Origin: Hyphomicrobiales bacterium
Lineage (GTDB): Bacteria; Pseudomonadota; Alphaproteobacteria; Rhizobiales; Beijerinckiaceae
Direction: 5' to 3'
Assembly (NCBI GenBank): GCA_003567055.1
Contig: PXAW01000054.1
Location: forward strand, 1 to 5,401
DNA length: 5,401 bases
The translations under genes were made by a program, and so were the position numbers. Positions 1-5,401 of the stretch are shown here, one piece after another. How positions within the stretch are numbered: position 1 is the first letter of the stretch; each line of letters begins with the position of its first letter. The notes beneath the pieces are model-generated. The model ran no database searches, was not told the DNA's origin, and saw only the letters and a list, made by a program, of their open reading frames with translations.

Positions 1-580
1 CGGCGGGGTGCCGGTGAACGTGCCCTCGAGCGAGATGTATACGGGGCTCGAACGCGGCACGCTCGATTGCGCTTCGAACGCGCCGAACGATCTGATCGAC
101 CGCTCGCTCTACGAAGTCGCCGATCACACGACGCTGGTCCCCACCGGCATGTACTGGGCGGGCCCGCATTGGGGCGCCAATCCGGAATTCTGGGCAGGCC
201 TTTCCGGCGAAGAGCGGCGCTGGATCATGGAAGTCACCGCCCGCTCCATGGCGCGCATGAATATCGGCTATATCGCGGCGAGCGAAAGCGCGCTCGAGGA
301 AGCCGCCGCACGCGGTCACAATGTGCATGAGCCGCAAGCGGACATGATGGGCTCCATCGAGGCGTTCCGCGAGCAGGCATTGACCAGTGTCTACGAGACG
401 GCCGAAACCACGTTCGGCCTGACCAACGGCGCGGAGGTCATCGACGATTTCATCGCCACCGTGGCCAAATGGGAAGAACTTCTCGCCGATATCGACCGCA
501 CCGACGAGGACGCGCTCACGGCCATTGCCCTGCGCGAGATCTATGACAAGCTGGACCCTGAAACCTACGGGGTTTACTGA
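1..580 (+). CDS. dctP: TRAP transporter substrate-binding protein, DctP family (3' part; 5' end outside window)
   Basis: This is the periplasmic solute receptor of a TRAP transporter, which binds an organic substrate, usually a carboxylate, and delivers it to the DctQM membrane complex. The reading frame is open from the left edge (first full codon at base 2) to TGA at 578-580, giving about 193 residues, roughly the C-terminal 55-60% of a normal 320-350 residue receptor. The fragment begins GGVPVNVPSSEMYTGLERG, matching the family's GG-P-x-x-(P)-SE-x-Y-x-(A/G)-L-x-(R/K)-G signature. It continues with the LDC..APND segment and a WGANPEFWAGLSGEERR stretch, the usual 'N-x-x-x-W-x-x-L' element before the long C-terminal helices. 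The signal peptide and the substrate-clamping arginine region lie outside the window, so the substrate cannot be read. The frame's internal GTG codons are not starts, because the family signature begins before them. Membership is inferred from these motifs and from dctQ/dctM downstream. Confidence 0.92.
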   Translation, partial: GGVPVNVPSSEMYTGLERGTLDCASNAPNDLIDRSLYEVADHTTLVPTGMYWAGPHWGANPEFWAGLSGEERRWIMEVTARSMARMNIGYIAASESALEEAAARGHNVHEPQADMMGSIEAFREQALTSVYETAETTFGLTNGAEVIDDFIATVAKWEELLADIDRTDEDALTAIALREIYDKLDPETYGVY

Positions 581-586
581 TGCGGC

Positions 587-622
587 TGGTGTCGCGCCGG
601 CATCCTGCACGGCGCGACACCA
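587..622 (+). terminator. Perfect 13-bp stem-loop just after dctP
   Basis: The arms TGGTGTCGCGCCG (587-599) and CGGCGCGACACCA (610-622) are exact reverse complements around a 10-base loop, starting 6 bases after the dctP stop codon. The stem is very GC-rich and would be highly stable in RNA. No run of T follows (next bases CTCACAGC), so it is not a standard intrinsic terminator. In TRAP operons the receptor is usually needed in excess over the membrane subunits, so a 3'-end stabilising or partial-termination hairpin is plausible; this is inference. A less likely reading is an operator for the adjacent TetR protein, since the arms are long and widely spaced for that family. Confidence 0.65.
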
Positions 623-667
623 CTCACAGCGCCTCCCGACCTGACGGAAGGCTACTCCGGCAAAAGC

Positions 668-1396
668 GTGACGGGATCTCGGGCGATGCAGCACAAGGCT
701 GGTGGCAACACGACGACAGGGCGCCGGGAGCGCCTCAAGCCCGCGCGCACGAGGGCGCCGCGCAGTCAGGCCGAGCGTTCCGCGAGCACGCGTGAGAAGA
801 TCCTCACCGTCACCATAGATCTCCTGTATGAGCAGGGCCTGCGCGACACCTCGACCGTCGATATCGCAAGGGCAGCCGGCGTCTCGCGCGGCGCGCTGCT
901 GCACCACTACCCCACCAAGGAAGAGCTCCTGAAGGAAGCACTGCGCTTTCTTCTGCACAAGGAAATCGACAGCATTCGCGCCATGGCCGTGGATATTGAC
1001 GACGGAGGCCTCGACACGGACGGCCTGTTCGAGGCGCTGTGGGAGAAGTTTTCCGGGCCACTGTTCATGGTGACGCTGGAATACGTCACGGCCGCGCGCA
1101 CCGATCCGGCGATCCGCGCCGCATTGCAGCCGGTGGCCTACGAGTTCAACGCTTCCCTCGACGAGATCTGGGAGCTCTTCTTCACGGAGAGCGACGTCGC
1201 ACCCGGCGAACGCCGCAAGGCGCTCACGGCGACGCTCTGTTTCATGCGGGGGATGGGGACGCAGAAGGTCTGGCGCGAAGATCCCAAATTCTTCGCCGAC
1301 ATGCTGGATTTCTGGAAGACCTTCATCCGTTCTTCGATCGGCCTCGAACGCAAGCGCGAGGTGCATGACCGGCGCGATGGCACGGGCGGCGCATGA
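668..1396 (+). CDS. TetR/AcrR-family transcriptional regulator inside the TRAP operon
   Basis: This is a one-component DNA-binding regulator, likely a repressor responding to a small molecule. The N-terminal TetR helix-turn-helix is clear at residues 42-92: TREKILTVTIDLLYEQG, then TVDIARAAGVSRGALLHHYP (63-82) and TKEELL, matching the family pattern with the usual HY-(F/P) segment at the end of the recognition helix. Residues about 95-230 are the helical ligand-binding and dimerisation part (DGLFEALWEKF, FFADMLDFWKTFI), too variable to name a ligand. At 242 residues it exceeds the usual 190-215 because of a basic, probably disordered N-terminal tail of about 40 residues. GTG at 668 is one start; in-frame ATG at 686 (residue 7) is an alternative, with a weak GGGA at 673-676 before it. 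Neither has a strong Shine-Dalgarno. The gene lies between dctP and dctQ, and its TGA overlaps the dctQ ATG, implying cotranscription and translational coupling. Regulation of this transporter is inferred from position only. Confidence 0.9.
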   Translation: MTGSRAMQHKAGGNTTTGRRERLKPARTRAPRSQAERSASTREKILTVTIDLLYEQGLRDTSTVDIARAAGVSRGALLHHYPTKEELLKEALRFLLHKEIDSIRAMAVDIDDGGLDTDGLFEALWEKFSGPLFMVTLEYVTAARTDPAIRAALQPVAYEFNASLDEIWELFFTESDVAPGERRKALTATLCFMRGMGTQKVWREDPKFFADMLDFWKTFIRSSIGLERKREVHDRRDGTGGA

Positions 1397-1896
1397 CGAT
1401 GCTGGCGCGGCTCGAACACGGCATGGATCTGCTCGCGAAAGCGCTGCTGGCGCTGGGCTGCGTCTTTCTCGCGCTGATGATGTTCCATGTCACTGCCGAT
1501 GTCGGCATGCGCTATCTCTTCAACCGCCCGATCATCGGCACGCCGGAAACGGTCGCGTATTACTACATGGTCTTCGCCGTGTTCCTTCCACTCGCATTCG
1601 TCGAGCGCCGGGGCGAGCATATCCGCGTGGACCTGTTCACCCGGATGATGCCGAACTGGCTGCAGCTGGCGCTCTATCTCGTGGCCTGCGGGCTCGGGCT
1701 GATCTTCTTCGGCATGGTGGGCTATCAGAGCTACCTCGATGCCGTGCGCGCGACCACGCGCAGCGAGACGATCATGTCGAATTTCCTCTTCTACATCTGG
1801 CCGGCGCGCTGGGCCCTGCCGATCGGCTTCGGCGGAATCATGCTCGCCCTCCTCGTCAACATGATCAGGGCGCTGCGCCTGCGGCGCGCGCTGTGA
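1393..1896 (+). CDS. dctQ: TRAP transporter small permease subunit, DctQ family
   Basis: This is the small inner-membrane subunit that pairs with DctM and helps couple receptor docking to transport. The 167-residue protein has four clear hydrophobic segments at about residues 13-36, 51-70, 89-111 and 134-157, the normal DctQ topology and length. Between the first two is the family pattern D-x-x-x-R-Y-x-F-N-R-P (36-46) followed by P51 and E52. After the second comes R-x-G-E-H-I-R-V-D (72-80), the conserved 'HIRVD' element of DctQ proteins. The C-terminus is Arg-rich (RALRLRRAL), as expected for a cytoplasmic tail. The ATG at 1393 overlaps the tetR stop in an ATGA, with no good Shine-Dalgarno in front, so translation probably depends on ribosomes finishing tetR. 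A 52-bp gap separates it from dctM. It is a separate gene, not a QM fusion. Confidence 0.94.
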   Translation: MTMLARLEHGMDLLAKALLALGCVFLALMMFHVTADVGMRYLFNRPIIGTPETVAYYYMVFAVFLPLAFVERRGEHIRVDLFTRMMPNWLQLALYLVACGLGLIFFGMVGYQSYLDAVRATTRSETIMSNFLFYIWPARWALPIGFGGIMLALLVNMIRALRLRRAL

Positions 1897-1948
1897 CGGT
1901 CGCGCACGCTCGGTAACCGGCGCAACCGCATTTTCGGATTCGCAAGCG

Positions 1949-3259
1949 ATGACCAATCTCGAAATCGGCGTGCTCGGCATCTTTTCGACCCTCGGCCTGA
2001 TCGCGATCCGGGTGCCGATCGGGATCGCACTTGGCCTCGTCTCGATCGCGGGTATCAGCCTCATCACCAATACCCGCGTGGCCTGGGGCGTGATCTCGGC
2101 AACGCCCTTCGATTTCGTCGGGGACTGGTCGCTTTCAGCGGCGCCGATGTTCCTGCTGATGGGCTATATCGCCACGGCGACGGGGCTGACCAACGGTTTG
2201 TTCAACGCCATGCGGATCATGCTGGCGCGATTGCCGGGCGGGCTGGCAGTCGCCAGTGTCGGCGCCTGCGCCCTGTTCGCCTCGGCCTCCGGATCAAGCG
2301 TGGCGACCTCGGCTGCGATGTCGCGCATCGCGGTGCCGGAAATGCTGCGCTACAATTACGACAAGGGCCTCGCCACCGGCGTCATCGCCGCGTCCGGCAC
2401 GCTCGGATCGCTGATCCCGCCGAGCGTGCTGCTCGTGCTCTACGGCGTCTATGCCCAGGTTTCCGTGGGCCAGCTCTTCATGGCCGGTGTGATCCCCGGC
2501 ATCCTCTCCGCGCTGATCTACATGGCGATGATCATGACGCGGGTGAAGCTCAACCCGGCGCTCGCAGGCGATTTCGACCAGCGGTTCACCCGCGCGGAGA
2601 AGATCGCGGCGCTCAAGGATATCTGGCCGTTGCCGCTGCTCATCGCCTCGGTGATCGGCGGCATCTTCCTCGGCATCTTCTCGCCGACGGAAGCGGGGGC
2701 GCTCGGCGCCTTCACCGCCTTCCTGATCGCGCTCGTGCGGGGCAAGGTGAACTGGCCGAACATGCGCGAGGCCTTCACCAATACGGCGGTGAGCACGACG
2801 AGCATCTTCATCATCCTGATCGGCTCGGTGCTGTTTACCCGCTTCCTCGCCTTCTCGGGGGTCCCGGCGGCCTTCTCGGACATGATGCTGGGCATTTCCG
2901 ACAATCCGCTCTGGATCCTGCTCGCGGTGGTCCTGATCTTCCTGATCCTGGGCATGTTCATCGATTCGATCGGCTTGCTGCTCCTGACCCTGCCGCTGCT
3001 GCTGCCGCTGGTGAACGGTGCGGGGATGGATCTGATCTGGTTCGGGATCATCGCCATCAAGCTTCTGGAAATCGGCCTGGTGACGCCACCGGTCGGGCTC
3101 AATGTCTATGTCATCAAGGGCGCTCTCGGCGACACGGTCAGCCTGACGCGGATCTTCGCCGGCGTCGGCTGGTTCGTGGGCATGGATGCGATCACGCTGA
3201 TCCTGCTGATCGCCTTCCCCATCCTCGTGCTCTGGCTTCCCGGCGTAATGTTTGCGTGA
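1949..3259 (+). CDS. dctM: TRAP transporter large permease subunit, DctM family
   Basis: This large inner-membrane subunit forms the ion-coupled substrate pathway, an elevator-type transporter of the ion transporter superfamily. At 436 residues it has normal length and is hydrophobic throughout, with many membrane segments. Family landmarks are all present: PGGLAVASVGACALFASASG then SSVAT (96-120), with the re-entrant-loop serine cluster SGSS at 114-117; AASGTLGSLIPPSV (147-160); YGVYAQVSVGQLFMAGVIPG (165-184); SPTEAGALGAF (245-255); GMFIDS (335-340); and GLVTPPVGLNVYV (376-388), the second conserved loop near the ion and substrate sites in characterised family members. No key motif is missing or shifted, so the gene appears intact. 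The ATG at 1949 is chosen because the N-terminus then begins directly with the first membrane helix; only a weak purine stretch (GGAT, 1937-1940) precedes it. It is cotranscribed with dctQ, 52 bp downstream. Confidence 0.97.
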   Translation: MTNLEIGVLGIFSTLGLIAIRVPIGIALGLVSIAGISLITNTRVAWGVISATPFDFVGDWSLSAAPMFLLMGYIATATGLTNGLFNAMRIMLARLPGGLAVASVGACALFASASGSSVATSAAMSRIAVPEMLRYNYDKGLATGVIAASGTLGSLIPPSVLLVLYGVYAQVSVGQLFMAGVIPGILSALIYMAMIMTRVKLNPALAGDFDQRFTRAEKIAALKDIWPLPLLIASVIGGIFLGIFSPTEAGALGAFTAFLIALVRGKVNWPNMREAFTNTAVSTTSIFIILIGSVLFTRFLAFSGVPAAFSDMMLGISDNPLWILLAVVLIFLILGMFIDSIGLLLLTLPLLLPLVNGAGMDLIWFGIIAIKLLEIGLVTPPVGLNVYVIKGALGDTVSLTRIFAGVGWFVGMDAITLILLIAFPILVLWLPGVMFA

Positions 3260-3343
3260 AATCTCGAGTTGCTCAAATTGACTTGCGCTGCCGGTCGAGA
3301 TGACGCAAATGCCGAGGGCGCCAACCCTTGCCGGTACGCGTTC

Positions 3344-3353
3344 GAGAAGAGAG
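3344..3353 (+). promoter_or_regulatory. Probable ribosome binding site deciding the purU start
   Basis: The purine run GAGAAGAGAG ends 9 bases before ATG 3363 and is the best Shine-Dalgarno-like stretch in the gap after dctM. It supports starting purU at 3363 rather than at the in-frame ATG at 3300, which would add 21 Arg-rich residues not typical of the family. The match is partial: it has no perfect AGGAG core. Confidence 0.45.
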
Positions 3354-3362
3354 CGACGACTG

Positions 3363-4211
3363 ATGACGAACCGCCACATCCTCACCCTCTCCTGCCCCGA
3401 CCGGATCGGCATCGTCGCCGCTGTCGCCGGCTTTCTGGCCGGTCGGGAGGGCAATATCCTGGAAAGCGCGCAATATAACGACCCGGAGACCGGGCGTTTC
3501 TTCATGCGGGTGCGCTTCGAGATTGCGCAGGATCGCGCGAGCCTGCGCGCAGGCTTTGCCGCGAACGTGGCCGACGCATTCGCGATGGATTGGGAGATCA
3601 CCGGCGCCGAGGAGCGCCCGCGCGTCCTGATCATGGTCTCGAAATTCGGCCATTGTCTCAACGACCTGCTCTATCGCTACGGCTCCGGCCTGCTGCCGGC
3701 TGACGTCGCGGCGGTGGTGTCGAACCATCGCGATTTCTACCGGCTCGCCGCGAGCTACGACGTGCCGTTCCACCATCTGCCGGTGCGGGCGCAGAACAAA
3801 TCCGAGCAGGAGGCGAAGCTGCGTGAGCTGATCGCGGATCAGGGCATCGATCTCGTCGTGCTCGCACGCTACATGCAGGTGCTGTCGCCCCAATTCTGCG
3901 AAACGATGCCGGGGCGGATCATCAACATCCACCACTCCTTCCTGCCCAGCTTCAAGGGTGCGGCCCCCTATACCCAGGCGCATACGCGCGGCGTGAAGCT
4001 GATCGGCGCCACGGCGCATTACGTCACCGCCGATCTCGACGAGGGCCCGATCATCGAGCAGGACGTCACCCGCGTCGACCATACCATGAGCGCCGACGAA
4101 CTGATGGCGGCGGGGCGCGACGTCGAATGCTCCGTCCTCGCCCGCGCCGTGCGCTATCATCTGGAGCGCCGCGTCCTGCTGAACGGCTCACGCACCGTCG
4201 TTTTCCGCTGA
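3363..4211 (+). CDS. purU: Formyltetrahydrofolate deformylase (10-formyl-THF hydrolase)
   Basis: This cytoplasmic enzyme hydrolyses 10-formyltetrahydrofolate to formate and tetrahydrofolate, balancing the one-carbon folate pool. From ATG 3363 the protein has 282 residues, matching the usual PurU length of about 280-290. An N-terminal ACT domain (about 1-80) opens with ILTLSCPDRIGIVAAVAGFL and GNILESAQYND. The formyltransferase-like domain follows from about 86 (RPRVLIMVSKFGHCLNDLLYR), then VSNHRDF (119-125), LARYMQVLS (167-175) and IINIHHSFLPSFKGA (186-200). The catalytic trio by comparison with glycinamide ribonucleotide formyltransferase is N188, H190 and D226 (in DLDEGPII), all present. 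The ACT domain and the HHSFLP and KGA-x-PY motifs separate it from PurN. It lies 103 bp after dctM on the same strand, so readthrough from the TRAP operon is possible, but the gap leaves room for its own promoter. The in-frame ATG at 3300 is judged less likely. Confidence 0.96.
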   Translation: MTNRHILTLSCPDRIGIVAAVAGFLAGREGNILESAQYNDPETGRFFMRVRFEIAQDRASLRAGFAANVADAFAMDWEITGAEERPRVLIMVSKFGHCLNDLLYRYGSGLLPADVAAVVSNHRDFYRLAASYDVPFHHLPVRAQNKSEQEAKLRELIADQGIDLVVLARYMQVLSPQFCETMPGRIINIHHSFLPSFKGAAPYTQAHTRGVKLIGATAHYVTADLDEGPIIEQDVTRVDHTMSADELMAAGRDVECSVLARAVRYHLERRVLLNGSRTVVFR

Positions 4212-4470
4212 TTCAGCCGTCTGATAGCGCAGATTGGGCGGAAACCGGCCGAAGAACCGCGTCATCGCCGGCATGAAGCGGCTGCCGTGATGCCGGATCG
4301 TGCCGGATCGGATCGAGTGAACTGACGATCATGCGCCCGGGCGTCGAGGCGCGGTCGTCATGGACGATCGCACGCCCGTGCCCATCGACGACGAGAGCCC
4401 GCGCATCCTGTGGTGGCGCGAACCAGCCATGCAGATACCAGGCGACGTCGCGATCCCCGTTGCGCTCAAC
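4188..4470 (-). pseudogene. Frameshifted, 5'-truncated remnant of an unidentified protein gene
   Basis: Between the convergent purU and glpD stops, the - strand reads as plausible protein in one frame from about 4470 (VVERNGDRDVAWYLHGWF, then ALVVDGHGRAIVHDD, STPGRMIVSSLDPIRH). It then breaks at a 10-bp tandem duplication (4291-4310). If one copy is removed, the frame continues as HHGSRFMPAMTRFFGRFPPN and LRYQTAE to a TGA at 4190-4188, giving about 90 residues. The restored junction SSLDPIRHHGSRFMPAMTRF looks like a conserved C-terminus, whereas the uncorrected continuation (DPASRQPLHAGDD) looks like out-of-frame sequence. I do not recognise the family. There is no room for an N-terminal part, because glpD occupies the same strand upstream and ends at 4466. 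The end of the remnant overlaps the last 24 bases of purU on the opposite strand. Coding origin is inferred from amino-acid character alone and needs a homology search. Confidence 0.5.
4291..4310. repeat. Perfect 10-bp tandem duplication
   Basis: The unit TGCCGGATCG occurs twice back to back (4291-4300 and 4301-4310), and a partial third GATCG follows. Its length is not a multiple of three. On the - strand, removing one copy joins two otherwise separate protein-like frames. It therefore looks like a slippage duplication that inactivated, or further decayed, the gene remnant here. Confidence 0.9.
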
Positions 4471-5401
4471 CACGCGCGACGCGTGAGAACGCGCTGACCC
4501 TGTGCGCAACGGCCGCCTCGATCGCGGCGGCAGCGTCCGCATCGAGCCGCAGGCCGAGCTTGCTGCGCCGCCACAGGATATCGTCGGCGCTGCGGGCATA
4601 TTCGTGGCCGACCAGCCAGCCGATCTCGGCATCGGTGAGGGCGGCGCCGTAATCGCGCCCGAGATCGTCTTGCGTCCGGGCTTCGCCGAGCAGCGTGAAG
4701 GCATCGGTGCCATAGGCGCGCACGAGGCGCAGCGCCCAGTCCGGCGTCAGGAAGGGATAATGCGCGCGCAGCTTCTCGGTCAGGGCCGCGACCCCGTCGA
4801 CGGGAAAATCACCGCCAGGCAGCGCCGCCCCCGCGGTCCAGGCCGGCCCGGCCTGCGGGTAATGCGGCACGAGCCTGCGCAGCGCGGCTTCGGCGAGCTT
4901 GCGATAGGTGGTGATCTTGCCGCCGAAGACGTTGAGCAGGACCGGGCCGTTCGTATCGAGTGAAAGCACGTATTCCCGCGTCGCCGCCGTCGCCGATCTG
5001 GCGCCGTCATCGTAGAGCGGGCGCACGCCGGAATAGGTCCAGACGATGTCGTCGCGCGTGACGGGCTTTTCGAAATATTCCGAGGCGAAGGCGCACAGGT
5101 AGTCCTGCTCTTCCGGCGTGCATTGCGCCTGTGACGGGTCACCCTCGTGCTCCTGATCGGTGGTGCCGATCAGGGTGAAATCGCGCTCATAGGGGATGGC
5201 GAAGATGATGCGCCCGTCCCGGCCCTGGAAGAAATAGCAGTTGTCGTGATCAAACAGCCGCCGCGTCACGATATGGCTGCCGCGCACCAGCCGCACCCGC
5301 TCGCGGGTCGCGATGCCGAGCTGCTCGCCGATGATGCGCCCGACCCAGGGCCCGCCGGCATTGACGAGACCGCGCGCGCTGATCGTTTCGCGGGTACCGT
5401 C
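4466..5401 (-). CDS. glpD: Aerobic glycerol-3-phosphate dehydrogenase (C-terminal part; 5' end outside window)
   Basis: This membrane-associated FAD enzyme oxidises sn-glycerol-3-phosphate to dihydroxyacetone phosphate and passes electrons to quinone. The frame is open from the right edge (5401) to TGA at 4468-4466, giving 311 residues. The N-terminal FAD-binding fold (about 190 residues of a roughly 500-residue protein) is outside the window. Landmarks in fragment numbering: ARGLVNAGGPWV (9-20), RLVRGSHIV (37-45), LIGTTDQEHEGDP (77-89), DDIVWTYSGVRPLYDD (117-132), VFGGKITTYRKLAEAAL (158-174), GPAWT and LPGG (185-197), and the C-terminal HEYARSADDILWRRSKLGL (266-284). The arginine of SGVRPL and lysine of GGKITTYR, conserved near the active site, are present. 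The tail after WRR is about the same length as in E. coli GlpD, so the C-terminus is probably natural. The GTG at 5296 is internal, because conserved sequence continues upstream of it. It converges on purU, with the gene remnant between them and no clear terminator visible. Confidence 0.97.
   Translation of the reverse strand, partial: DGTRETISARGLVNAGGPWVGRIIGEQLGIATRERVRLVRGSHIVTRRLFDHDNCYFFQGRDGRIIFAIPYERDFTLIGTTDQEHEGDPSQAQCTPEEQDYLCAFASEYFEKPVTRDDIVWTYSGVRPLYDDGARSATAATREYVLSLDTNGPVLLNVFGGKITTYRKLAEAALRRLVPHYPQAGPAWTAGAALPGGDFPVDGVAALTEKLRAHYPFLTPDWALRLVRAYGTDAFTLLGEARTQDDLGRDYGAALTDAEIGWLVGHEYARSADDILWRRSKLGLRLDADAAAAIEAAVAHRVSAFSRVARG

Noticed and set aside
580..795. Small + strand ORF (71 residues) whose ATG overlaps the dctP stop (TGATG)
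   Set aside because: It reads straight through the hairpin and into tetR in another frame, is Arg-rich with no hydrophobic core or motif, and looks like a high-GC shadow frame.
1905..1920. Short inverted repeat around CGGTAACCG in the dctQ-dctM gap
   Set aside because: Arms of four bases with a one-base centre cannot form a useful hairpin and are expected by chance.
1138..2070. - strand ORF (310 residues) antisense to tetR and dctQ
   Set aside because: Charged low-complexity translation with no recognisable domain, fully covered by real genes on the + strand.
3300..3362. Upstream in-frame ATG that would lengthen PurU by 21 residues
   Set aside because: The extra residues are Arg-rich and precede the usual PurU N-terminus; ATG 3363 has a better purine-rich site upstream and gives the family's normal length.
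2294..3661. Long - strand ORF (455 residues) antisense to dctM and the purU start
   Set aside because: It is dominated by Arg, Asp, Glu, Gln and His in the pattern produced by reading high-GC membrane-protein codons in reverse; dctM on the other strand has complete family motifs.
3273..4160. - strand ORF (295 residues) antisense to purU
   Set aside because: It mirrors purU codons; purU has its full set of catalytic residues and normal length, while the antisense product has no family features.
4502..4963. + strand ORF (153 residues) opposite glpD
   Set aside because: Gly/Arg/Ala-rich shadow of the conserved glpD C-terminus.

Overview
The window is high-GC (mostly G or C at third codon positions), densely coding DNA. 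It looks like an alphaproteobacterial chromosome, possibly Hyphomicrobiales or Rhodobacterales. That placement rests on base composition and the character of the TRAP, PurU and GlpD proteins, not on a marker gene. No tRNA, rRNA, CRISPR array, insertion sequence or phage gene was seen.

Layout. On the + strand, bases 1-3259 hold a TRAP (tripartite ATP-independent periplasmic) transporter locus. It contains the 3' part of the gene for the periplasmic solute receptor (dctP), a perfect 13-bp-stem hairpin, a TetR-family regulator gene, the small membrane subunit (dctQ) and the large membrane subunit (dctM). The regulator lies inside the transporter operon, and its stop codon overlaps the dctQ start in an ATGA. 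After a 103-bp gap comes purU (3363-4211, +), for formyltetrahydrofolate deformylase. Facing it on the - strand is the 3' part of glpD (aerobic glycerol-3-phosphate dehydrogenase), which runs off the right edge. The 254 bases between the purU and glpD stops hold no intact gene. On the - strand they do carry what looks like the decayed C-terminal end of another protein, broken by a perfect 10-bp tandem duplication.

How the genes work together. DctP would capture an organic solute (probably a carboxylate) in the periplasm, and DctQ/DctM would import it using an ion gradient. The TetR protein is the obvious candidate regulator, perhaps sensing the substrate or a catabolite. PurU releases formate and free tetrahydrofolate from 10-formyl-THF. 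It may be a co-regulated partner if substrate breakdown yields one-carbon units, but nothing in the window proves this. GlpD belongs to glycerol/phospholipid metabolism and is probably a separate unit.

The window is mostly ordinary metabolism. The items that stand out are the regulator embedded in the transporter operon, the hairpin after dctP, and the frameshifted gene remnant between purU and glpD. No new defence or mobile system was found.
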